NCBI GenBank assembly: GCA_934726055.1
Contig: CAKVCZ010000020.1
Span: forward strand, 1 to 18,422
Length of the DNA: 18,422 bases
Source: an uncultured Candidatus Melainabacteria bacterium
GTDB taxonomy: Bacteria; Cyanobacteriota; Vampirovibrionia; Gastranaerophilales; Gastranaerophilaceae
Direction: 5' to 3'
Shown: positions 5,263-13,600 of the stretch, piece by piece
Position numbering within the stretch: the stretch's first letter is position 1
How the letters are laid out: each line of letters starts with the position of its first letter
The notes under the pieces: model-generated
What the model saw: only the letters and a program-made list of their open reading frames with translations
Databases searched by the model: none
Told to the model about the DNA's origin: nothing
Program-made: the position numbers and the translations under genes

Positions 5263-6918
5263 ATGAATGAAAATCTTGCTCAAACTTTGAAGTTATTGCC
5301 TGATTTGCCGGGTTGCTATTTATATTATGATAAAAATGGCACTATTATATATGTTGGTAAAGCAAAAAATTTAAAAAAAAGAGTAAAAAGTTATTTTAAT
5401 AATTCAGCAAAAACTCCAAAAACAGAACAGCTTGTTGCACATATTGAAAAACTTGAATACATTATTACTGATACTGAAGTTGAAGCTTTTATTTTAGAAG
5501 ATCAATTAATAAAAAAACATAAGCCAAAGTACAATATATTACTAAAAGATGATAAAAAATATCCGTATTTTTTGATTACACATGAAGATTTTCCAAGAAT
5601 ATTAGTAGTGAGAAAAAAGAACCTAAATCCTGACAAAGGAAGATTTTTTGGACCCTATACAGATATAAGGGCAATGTATTCAACTTTAGATTTTGTAAAA
5701 AAATTATTTCCATTGAAGCAATGTAAGCAACCAAAATTTAAAACCAGACCTTGTTTATATTATGATATAGGCAGATGTCTTGCCCCTTGCCAGAATAAAG
5801 TTACACCGCAAGAATATCAAAATTTGATTAATCAAGTAGAGTTATTTTTATCGGGAAAACAGGGGGAACTTTTAAATCAGATAATGATGCAAATTCAAGA
5901 ATATTCTGCTTCTGAACAATTCGAAAAAGCCGCCAAATTAAGAGATAGTTATTTTGATTTAAAGAAAACATTTGAACGTCAAAAAGTTGTTTATGAAAGC
6001 ACAAAATTAAATGAAGATATTATATCAATTTTGCAGGAAGATGGAATATTTGCTATTGTAATTTTGATGATACGAGAAGGTCGTTTAATTGATAAAAAAG
6101 CTTTTGAATATAAAGTTGAAGAAACTGATACTGCGGAATTTTTACCTGTATTTATTAAAGACTATTATTCTACTCTAAAATTAGATTTCCCGGATAAAAT
6201 AATTGCGTCAGAACTTGAAAATATTGGGGAAAAACAATTATATGAAGATTGGTTGGAAATAATTTCTCATAAAAAGATAAAAATAAGTTATGGCAAAAAT
6301 AAACAAGGAAAAGAATTGCAAGAGTTAGCTGACAAAAATGCAAGAGATGTCTTAAATAAAGCTAAAATACAGGCTTTGGTTGAGATAAACAATGATTTTA
6401 ATGAAATAGGTTCGTATTTAGCAGAACAATTAAAATTAAAAAATTTTCCATACAAAATTGAATGTTATGATATTTCGCATATACAAGGGACAAATACCGT
6501 TGCTTCAGGAGTTTGCTTTGTGAACGGTTTTCCAAAAAAATCTTTATATAAGCGATATAAAGTTAGAACCACTGAGGGTAAACCGGATGATTTTCAATCT
6601 ATGAAAGAAGTTTTATCACGCAGGTTTAAACGTTTAAATGAAAATGGTTGGGAAAAACCTGATTTGATAATAATAGATGGCGGAAAAGGTCAATTGTCAA
6701 GCGTTATGCAAATTGTAGAAGAATTAGGTATAACCGGAATTGACATTGTTAGTTTAGCAAAACGTGAAGAAGAAGTTTTTTTACCAAATCAATCAAAATC
6801 TGTACTACTTCCAAGAGGATCAAGTGCTTTGTTTTTAATACAGCGAATTAGAGATGAGGCACACAGATTTGCTATTACCTATCACAGAAATTTACGTTCA
6901 AAAGCGTTGAAAAAATAA
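5263..6918 (+). CDS. uvrC: Excinuclease ABC subunit UvrC, lacking C-terminal HhH domain
   Basis: UvrC makes the dual incisions around UvrB-marked DNA lesions in nucleotide excision repair. The GIY-YIG domain (about 14-95) for the 3' cut shows GCYLYY (17-22), YVGKAKNLKKR (30-40) and the Glu-containing TEVEAFILE (71-79). Cysteines 154, 164, 172 and 176 match the conserved cluster reported to bind Fe-S. The UVR motif lies near 206-242. The RNase H-like nuclease domain for the 5' cut has D403, D472 and H534 as its catalytic triad. The protein ends at residue 551, only 17 residues after H534. E. coli UvrC (610 residues) continues into a tandem helix-hairpin-helix DNA-binding domain that is absent here. 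No frame downstream encodes it: the next 70 bp are AT-rich intergenic DNA. The truncation therefore looks natural, not a frameshift within this window. Confidence 0.96.
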   Translation: MNENLAQTLKLLPDLPGCYLYYDKNGTIIYVGKAKNLKKRVKSYFNNSAKTPKTEQLVAHIEKLEYIITDTEVEAFILEDQLIKKHKPKYNILLKDDKKYPYFLITHEDFPRILVVRKKNLNPDKGRFFGPYTDIRAMYSTLDFVKKLFPLKQCKQPKFKTRPCLYYDIGRCLAPCQNKVTPQEYQNLINQVELFLSGKQGELLNQIMMQIQEYSASEQFEKAAKLRDSYFDLKKTFERQKVVYESTKLNEDIISILQEDGIFAIVILMIREGRLIDKKAFEYKVEETDTAEFLPVFIKDYYSTLKLDFPDKIIASELENIGEKQLYEDWLEIISHKKIKISYGKNKQGKELQELADKNARDVLNKAKIQALVEINNDFNEIGSYLAEQLKLKNFPYKIECYDISHIQGTNTVASGVCFVNGFPKKSLYKRYKVRTTEGKPDDFQSMKEVLSRRFKRLNENGWEKPDLIIIDGGKGQLSSVMQIVEELGITGIDIVSLAKREEEVFLPNQSKSVLLPRGSSALFLIQRIRDEAHRFAITYHRNLRSKALKK

Positions 6919-6973
6919 TTAATAAATAATTAAAAAATATACGGATTTATAAAAATTGTATTAAAATAAATAT

Positions 6974-6978
6974 GGGAG
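6974..6978 (+). promoter_or_regulatory. Ribosome binding site of dnaJ
   Basis: GGGAG lies 9 nt before ATG 6988. It overlaps an out-of-frame ATG at 6972. Unlike lepA and uvrC, this gene has a conventional leader. Confidence 0.7.
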
Positions 6979-6987
6979 AAATTTTCC

Positions 6988-8046
6988 ATGGAATATAAAG
7001 ATTATTATGAAACATTAGGTGTAAAACGTGAAGCAACAGAGGCAGAAATAAAATCTGCATATCGTAAACTTGCGAGAAAATATCATCCGGATGTAAATAA
7101 AACAAAAGAAGCTGAAAAAAAGTTTAAAGAAATAAATGAAGCCTATGAGGTATTAGGTGATAAAGAAAAACGTCAGCGTTATGATAGCTTAGGTGCAAAT
7201 TGGCAAAGTGGTGCTGATTTTACTCCGCCACCGGGATTTGAAAACTTTAGCTTTAATTTTAATAATGCAGGAGGGACACAAGGATTTTCTTCATTTGATG
7301 GAATGGGTGGTTTCTCGGACTTCTTTAGTTCTCTATTTGGTGATATGATGTCAGGACAAAGAACATCCGGTTCAAGACGTAAAAGTAGCGGGTTTAGCGG
7401 ATTTGAAGGTATGGGTATGAATTTTGGACAAACCGGCAATACTTCACGTGCTACTTCAGGTCATGCTGAAGAAAATTTGGATTCTACAAAAACTGTCAAT
7501 ATTACAGCAAAAGACTTATTTGAAGATAAACCGATAAAAGTTACTTTTAAAGAAATTGAAAAATGTAAGGTGTGTCCGCCTAATGGTGGATATTGCTCTC
7601 ATTGTCAGGGGACAGGTATAACGACTTCAAATAAGACGGTTAATGTTAAGCTGCCAAAGGGAGTAAAACAGGGTCAAAAAATACGTTTAAAAGGTGAAGG
7701 TAAGTCTGATATGTACGGTAATAAAGGTAATTTATACCTTATTATTAACATAAATGATTCAAAATATAAAATAGAAGGTGAAAATTTGGCTATGGATGTG
7801 GAAATTTCGCCTGCGGATGCTGCTTTAGGCGTACAAAAAGATATAGAAACTTTGCATGGTAAGATAAATATTAAAATTCCGGCTGGCACGTCATCAGGTC
7901 AAGCCTTAAGGTTAAAAAATTTAGGATTACCTCTAAAAGACGGTGGCTATGGTGATTTAAATGCAAAAGTTAAAATTGTAATGCCAAAAAATTTATCAGA
8001 AAAACAAATTGATTTGTATAAAAAATTAAAAGAATTAGAAAAATAA
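6988..8046 (+). CDS. DnaJ-family co-chaperone with reduced zinc centre
   Basis: This is an Hsp40 protein that delivers clients to DnaK and stimulates its ATPase. The 352 residues start with a J domain (about 5-69) whose HPD motif is at 33-35. A long Gly/Phe-rich linker follows (about 76-150; FENFSFNF, GMGGFSDFFSSLFGDM). Two C-terminal substrate-binding beta domains occupy about 166-335. Type I DnaJ has four CxxCxGxG repeats making two zinc sites. Here only CKVC (193-196) and CSHCQGTG (203-210) are seen, enough for one zinc at most, so the protein sits between DnaJ type I and CbpA-like type II. I therefore leave the symbol blank although dnaJ would be the usual label. It has a good ribosome site. 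dnaK and grpE are not adjacent. It is convergent with mnmG across a shared hairpin. Confidence 0.93.
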   Translation: MEYKDYYETLGVKREATEAEIKSAYRKLARKYHPDVNKTKEAEKKFKEINEAYEVLGDKEKRQRYDSLGANWQSGADFTPPPGFENFSFNFNNAGGTQGFSSFDGMGGFSDFFSSLFGDMMSGQRTSGSRRKSSGFSGFEGMGMNFGQTGNTSRATSGHAEENLDSTKTVNITAKDLFEDKPIKVTFKEIEKCKVCPPNGGYCSHCQGTGITTSNKTVNVKLPKGVKQGQKIRLKGEGKSDMYGNKGNLYLIININDSKYKIEGENLAMDVEISPADAALGVQKDIETLHGKINIKIPAGTSSGQALRLKNLGLPLKDGGYGDLNAKVKIVMPKNLSEKQIDLYKKLKELEK

Positions 8047-8055
8047 TTTTTAAAA

Positions 8056-8086
8056 ATCGGCATATATCATTTAGATATATGCCGAT
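8056..8086 (-). terminator. Hairpin between dnaJ and mnmG; terminator of mnmG
   Basis: A perfect 13-bp inverted repeat (8056-8068 with 8074-8086) has a 5-nt loop. On the minus strand it is followed by five T (then TAAAAA), which suits mnmG, ending 43 bp earlier. On the plus strand a U tract is lacking, so it is less convincing for dnaJ. Confidence 0.8.
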
Positions 8087-8128
8087 AATATTATAAACAT
8101 TTTATTCTTTATCATTATGAATTTATTC

Positions 8129-10009
8129 TTAGTTATGAATCATGTGTTTTTCCAACATAACCATAAGCACAGATAAATCTGCCGGTTTAACACCACCAAT
8201 ACGTGAAGCTTGAGCAAGAGTTGTAGGACGAATTTTCTCTAATCTTTCTCTTGATTCTGTTGAAATATGCGTAATTTTTGAATAATCAATATCTTTTGGA
8301 ATTTTTATTTTTTCTAATTTATAAGCATTATCAACTTGGGATTCCTGACGTTTAAGGTATCCATCATATTTTATAAGAATTTCAACTTGTTCATAAGTTG
8401 GTTGTGGTAAATTTAATAATTGAGCTTTTTTATCTAATTCTAAAATGGTTTTATATGAAATATTTGGACGTTTTAGAAGTTCTGATAGTCTTATACCTTT
8501 ATCAATATTTTCTCCGTATTTTGCAAGAATAGCATTGTTTTCATCATTTGCTTTCAATTTTGTATCTTTGAGTCTTTGAACTTCAAGCTCAATATCTTTT
8601 TGTTTTTGAACAAACCTATCATATTGTTCTTCTTCTAATAAACCAATTTTGTGTCCAATTTCGGATAATCTTGCATCCGCATTGTCTTGACGTAGCAGTA
8701 GTCTGTATTCAGAACGAGAAGTAAGCATTCTATATGGTTCGTCAATATCTTTAGTAACCAAATCGTCAATTAATGTTCCTATGTAAGATGAGCTTCTTGA
8801 AAGTTCAAGCATTTCTGAGTGATTTAGATAATTAAAAGCATTAATACCTGCTATTAATCCTTGTGCAGCTGCTTCTTCGTATCCGCTCGTACCATTTATT
8901 TGACCTGCCATAAATAAGCCTTGAACTTTTTTGGTCATAAGCGAGTGGGTATTCTGAACCGCAGGGACATAATCATATTCAACCGCATATGCAGGTTTGA
9001 TTACATGTGCATTTTCTAATCCAGGCAAAGTTCTAAGCATTTGAACTTGAACTTCTGCCGGTAAACTGCTTGAAAAACCTTGAATATAAACTTCGTATGT
9101 ATTTAATCCTTCCGGTTCAATAAATATATGATGAGAAGGATTATGTGCAAATCTTACGATTTTATCTTCAATTGACGGGCAATATCTTGGACCAATAGCG
9201 TGAATAAGACCTTGATACATTGGGGATTTATCAAGATTTGCCTTAATTATTTCGTGAGTTTTTTCATTTGTCTTTGTCAAATAGCAAGGATATTGCTTTC
9301 TAATTGGTCTGTTTGGTCTAAAGGAATAGAAACTAAGTTCGCTATCGCCTTCTTGTAAAATCATTTTAGAATAATCGATAGTTCTGCTGTCAACTCTTTG
9401 TGGAGTACCTGTTTTAAGTCTTTTTATTGTAAAACCTAAATCCATTAAAGATTTAGACAAACCTCTAGCAGGCATTTCGCCCAAACGTCCTGCGGGATAA
9501 GAATTTAGTCCTACCCAAATTTTTGCTTCCAGCGATGTTCCTGTTGTTAAAATAACCACAGGTGCTGAGTATTTAATACCATATTCATCTATTGCACCGG
9601 TAATTTTCCCTTCATTTGTTAACAACTGGCTTATACAGCATTGTTTTAAATATATATTTTTGTTATTTTGAATAACATTTCTCATAAATTGAGTGTATTC
9701 TTTTTTGTCGGACTGTGCTCTTAGGGCTCTTACAGCAGGTCCTTTTGACATATTTAAAGTTTTCATTTGAAGGTATGTTGCATCAGCAGACATACCCATT
9801 TGTCCGCCTAATGCATCAATTTCTCTTACAAGTGTTGATTTTGCGGGGCCACCAATCGCAGGATTACATGGCATTAATGCTATATTATCCATATTAAGAG
9901 AGCATAAAAGAGTTTTTAGCCCAAGTCTTGCTGTTGCAAGTGCGGCTTCACAGCCAGCGTGGCCTGCACCAACTACTATACAATCAAATTTATTACTTAA
10001 ATAATCCAT
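8129..10009 (-). CDS. mnmG: tRNA uridine-34 carboxymethylaminomethylation enzyme MnmG (GidA)
   Basis: MnmG is the FAD-binding subunit of the MnmE-MnmG complex, which uses methylene-tetrahydrofolate to install cmnm5 (or nm5) on wobble U34 of several tRNAs. With the start used here it has 626 residues (E. coli 629). The FAD motif GAGHAG is at 14-19, followed by the family block NPAIGGPAKS (about 49-58) and the NGTSGYEEAAAQGL signature. The C-terminal MnmE-binding helical domain includes RPTTLAQASRIGGVKPADL. An earlier in-frame ATG at 10027 is rejected because a TATAAT box at 10016-10021 would lie inside that coding sequence, exactly 6 nt before ATG 10009; the transcript would then be leaderless. 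mnmE is not in the window, but an MnmD-like methyltransferase that would act on the product lies 6 kb away. Confidence 0.97.
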   Translation of the reverse strand: MDYLSNKFDCIVVGAGHAGCEAALATARLGLKTLLCSLNMDNIALMPCNPAIGGPAKSTLVREIDALGGQMGMSADATYLQMKTLNMSKGPAVRALRAQSDKKEYTQFMRNVIQNNKNIYLKQCCISQLLTNEGKITGAIDEYGIKYSAPVVILTTGTSLEAKIWVGLNSYPAGRLGEMPARGLSKSLMDLGFTIKRLKTGTPQRVDSRTIDYSKMILQEGDSELSFYSFRPNRPIRKQYPCYLTKTNEKTHEIIKANLDKSPMYQGLIHAIGPRYCPSIEDKIVRFAHNPSHHIFIEPEGLNTYEVYIQGFSSSLPAEVQVQMLRTLPGLENAHVIKPAYAVEYDYVPAVQNTHSLMTKKVQGLFMAGQINGTSGYEEAAAQGLIAGINAFNYLNHSEMLELSRSSSYIGTLIDDLVTKDIDEPYRMLTSRSEYRLLLRQDNADARLSEIGHKIGLLEEEQYDRFVQKQKDIELEVQRLKDTKLKANDENNAILAKYGENIDKGIRLSELLKRPNISYKTILELDKKAQLLNLPQPTYEQVEILIKYDGYLKRQESQVDNAYKLEKIKIPKDIDYSKITHISTESRERLEKIRPTTLAQASRIGGVKPADLSVLMVMLEKHMIHN

Positions 10010-10015
10010 AATTAT

Positions 10016-10021
10016 ATTATA
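10016..10021 (-). promoter_or_regulatory. -10 box of mnmG (leaderless type)
   Basis: The minus strand reads TATAAT, 6 nt, then ATG at 10009. A second overlapping TATAAT (10011-10016) is too close to the start to serve. There is no Shine-Dalgarno and no clear -35. It lies back to back with the -10 box of the divergent gene. Confidence 0.65.
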
Positions 10022-10033
10022 GTACAAAATTTA

Positions 10034-10042
10034 TGCTATAAT
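10034..10042 (+). promoter_or_regulatory. Extended -10 of the small exported-protein gene (leaderless type)
   Basis: TGCTATAAT (10034-10042) is a perfect extended -10, 7 nt before ATG 10050. There is no Shine-Dalgarno. Only 15 bp separate it from the mnmG -10 on the opposite strand, so polymerase could probably occupy only one of the two promoters at a time. Confidence 0.7.
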
Positions 10043-10049
10043 ACTAATC

Positions 10050-10658
10050 ATGAAAAACTTTTTATTGATAGTTATAATATTATTTGCATTAGGTCAAATG
10101 ACTTATGCTCAGGATAATGTGGTTTTAAATGGAAACATTACTTTTGATTGGTGTGAAAAGTCCCAATTCGAGCGTGATGAGAGTATTAATAAAATAAAAA
10201 ATATTATTTACTCCGAAGATATTGTAAAAAAATACAATAAAAAGACTTTTAGACTGCAGTACAAAGATTATTTAAAAGATAAACAGTATAAGGAACATTA
10301 TATTGCGGTTTCTAATGGTAAAAAAGAAAATAAAACAGAGAGAATGTCAGGCTTTTACACTAAAAATGGCAAAATTCTTATTGCTTATGGTATTCAATAT
10401 AAGAATGATATGCAAACTGTTTATTATTATGATACTTTTGGTAATTTGAAGTATGTTGATAAATATTCTGAAAATTATCCTAATTTCCCGTACTATACTC
10501 ATCAATATAGATTAGATGGTAAATTAGTTGCATCTATATATTTTACACAATATGATACACAATATCTTTTTAAAAATGGTAAATTTGAAGGTGTTTGGTT
10601 TAAAAATACAATGTTTAATGCAAAAGCAAAAAAGATTATGAATCGCACAAACTATTAA
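10050..10658 (+). CDS. Small exported protein of unknown function
   Basis: I do not recognise a named family for this 202-residue protein. An N-terminal signal peptide is clear: lysine at 2, hydrophobic core about 4-16, and a likely signal peptidase I site after TYA (21-22 region), giving a mature protein starting near Gln-Asp-Asn. The mature part is rich in Tyr, Lys and Asn. From about 100 it shows repeating strand-turn stretches (FYTKNGKILIAYG, YYYDTFGNLKYVDKYS, YRLDGKLVASIYF, YLFKNGKFEGVWF). These loosely recall MORN/YwqK-type beta repeats, with Gly in each turn and aromatics before and after. It has one cysteine, in the mature part. The gene has its own extended -10 promoter and is divergent from mnmG. 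It is convergent with the AsmA-like gene, whose stop lies 16 bp away. A periplasmic or surface location is inferred from the signal peptide. Confidence 0.88.
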   Translation: MKNFLLIVIILFALGQMTYAQDNVVLNGNITFDWCEKSQFERDESINKIKNIIYSEDIVKKYNKKTFRLQYKDYLKDKQYKEHYIAVSNGKKENKTERMSGFYTKNGKILIAYGIQYKNDMQTVYYYDTFGNLKYVDKYSENYPNFPYYTHQYRLDGKLVASIYFTQYDTQYLFKNGKFEGVWFKNTMFNAKAKKIMNRTNY

Positions 10659-10674
10659 TGCTTGCTATTTGTTT

Positions 10675-13600
10675 TTATTCAACCCACCTGAAGCTTTGAA
10701 CATAATCTTCACCGTTTATGTCGCCGTGAATTTCTGCTGCAAAGATTCTGAAAGTTTTATTTGATAGTTCCAAGCCTGGGATTTTATTTATTTCGTTTAC
10801 AAGTTTTGCATTTGATGTATCATTCAAATCAACTCCAGGAATAGTATTAAATAGTGTATTTAAAGACAAGTTGCCAAGTGGACCAAGTACGGTTGATATT
10901 TTGCGTGATAATTTCCCAAATACGTACATATTGGCATTATAGTTGACTAAATTGTAATCTCCAATTATGTAAAGGCTTAAATCTTTACCGGATGATAGTA
11001 TTTGAATGTTATCTGCAATTCCATTATTAAACTTAATAGCACCTTTTATAGATTCAAAACTACCTGTTTTAAGTGGTGTTGCTAAATCGACAATACCATT
11101 TATTGAAAGCCCTGTGATACCACTTTTTACTAAATTACCTGCCTTTAAAAGATATTCTAATGAACCAAGTTTAGGCATACGTCCATTTTTAACTATAAAA
11201 TTCGCATTTCCGTTTAATGTTTTTATACAAGCTTCTTGTATGCCGCCAGTGCATGATAAGTATAAGTTACCGTCAATATCTCCATATATTTGACCCTTTA
11301 CATCAAAAAGGGATGTTAAAAGTGCGTTTGCATCAGCATTGCTAACATTCAGGTTAAAATTAGATTTTTGGCTATGCATATTGTAATCAACTGAACCATT
11401 CATTGTTCCTTGTGCGAGTAAAAAATTGAATCTATCAACTTTCATTGTTCCGTTTTTCATTGACATTTCAGTATTTAGATTATGTGCTTGAATTTTATTT
11501 ATTAAAACGGTATTTGCTATAATTTGCAGTTTCTTAATAATAAGGTTATTAATATCAAATTTATATACATTATCTGAATTAGTTTTTGATGTTGTTGTAG
11601 CAGATTTTACCGCTTCAACTTCATATTGGTTTAGAGTTTCAAGAATTGTATTTACATTTAAATTTTTTGTTTCTATTTTTGCGGTATTTACGACGTATGG
11701 TGGTGTAAAATTATTATTAGCATTTAATTCAATAATAAAATTATTTGATAGAACATCCCCATTTAATTTTCCAATTATTTCTTTTGGCATAAATTGCATG
11801 TTAATACTTTTTATTGTTGTATCAAAGAAAGGTATATTCATACCTGTTGTATTTATTTGACCTAATATTTTAGGATTAAATGCATTGCCATTTATTTCAA
11901 TATCTGAAGTAAAATAGCCACCTTTTATTAATGGTTTTTTGAAAATAATATTGAATATTCGCATATCTGTAGGCATTGCTGTTTTTATCTTTAAATTTTT
12001 AAAATAAGGTTCTTTATAGTAGTAAATGGCTCCATTCATACTTAATTGTCGGCTTGGTGATAATTTCCCTCTTTGCGATAGTATCATTTTATCGTAATTG
12101 AACATTTTTATTCGTAATGCATGAGGTTCTATAATACCCTGAAAGTCTAAATGAATTCTATTGTTGTTATCACCTATGGCAGAACCCATATAGTAAAGGC
12201 TTGAATCCTTGTTTAAATGCAATTTAATCGCTGAGTTAAGCTTATTTAATTCTCCTTTGAAAGTTGTAATACAAGTAATATCACCTTTTGCCTTAATAGG
12301 ATAGACAGAATTTTTGTTAAACATATAATCAAAAAATTTCTGATTTGGTTTGGATGATAAATATATGTCTAAGATAGGGTTTTTAGAAAAAATATTCCTT
12401 ATTCTGCCGTCAATAATTGCTGGCATAGTACCAATTTTGAGTATATTTTTGCTTAAAATTAATTCACTGTTATTAATATTTATTGTGCCTGCATTTATTT
12501 GAATAGGTATTTTATTTTTTGCATATATTAAATTTGTATTTTTTAATTGAATTTTACCTTTGGCACTAATTTTTGAAATATCAATATTGGAGATATTCCC
12601 ATTATATTTGCCTTCTATTGCAGCTGTTGATAAATCATCTTCTCTTTTCCCTGATATATATATATTTGGGATTTTTACAGCCTTTAAAAAGTCATATATG
12701 CGAATCACATCGGTTTTGAAGGTAATATTTGCCAGATTATTTGTTAAGGTTCCTTTTAGATATATCTTTGAAAGTGCGGTAATACTTGAATATAAATCAA
12801 GATTTATATTTGTATCTTTAAATAGAAGTTTACCAGTAACTCCCATTACTGGCAATTTTTGTCCGGTAATTTCAATGTTATTTGATTTTAAATTTATTTC
12901 TCCCTTTGCATGCACATTTTTGCCAAAATCTAAATCATTTATGTCTAATAATTTACCTGCAATATTCAGACTAAAGTCAGCAAGACCGGTAGTTTTATGT
13001 ATTAAATTTGCTGATTTTGCAATTTCATTAAGCATTGGAGAGGTTTTTAAGGTTATTAATAAATCATTTAACTGTTGATTATTTAATTTTGCATCAAAAT
13101 TGAATAATCCTTCCAATGAGCAGGTTCCCTGAATGTTAATAGGTTTATTATTCACTGTGCCGCTTTTTAATTCAAATTTTGTATTTGTATCACTAAATGT
13201 TAATAATGCATTTCCATTATTAAGTTCGAAATTTTTAATGTCATCAAATGATACCGTTGCGTTATTTGTCTTAAACCATCCAAACGTGTGCGGATCTTGG
13301 CGAGTCCCTTTTACAGTCAAGTCAATTTGACCATATCCTCTAAAGCCCATAATTGGTACAGGACCAAGTAAAAACTTAAATGTTCTGTGTATTGGGTCAA
13401 GTAATCTTTCAGCTAGGGCTAAGTCAATTCTGTCTGTGCTTGTAATATGCAAATCTGTTGAATTGTTTTTATATATAAATATTGGTCCTTTTACATCAAC
13501 ATATTGATTTATGTTTGTTGGTACATGAACGTCCAAATTTAAAACATCTTTGTTGTAGTTTATTTTGATTGTTGCACCACTTGGTGCGGATTTTATGGGT

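Noticed and set aside
10010..10027. Upstream in-frame ATG of mnmG (adds six residues, Met-Tyr-Tyr-Asn-Ile-Ile)
   Set aside because: The -10 box lies within this extension, the added residues are not part of the family N terminus, and no ribosome site precedes it.
12560..13078. Plus-strand 172-residue reading frame inside the AsmA-like gene
   Set aside because: It lies wholly antisense to a continuous 1382-residue frame with consistent beta-repeat composition, and shows no recognisable domain or ribosome site.
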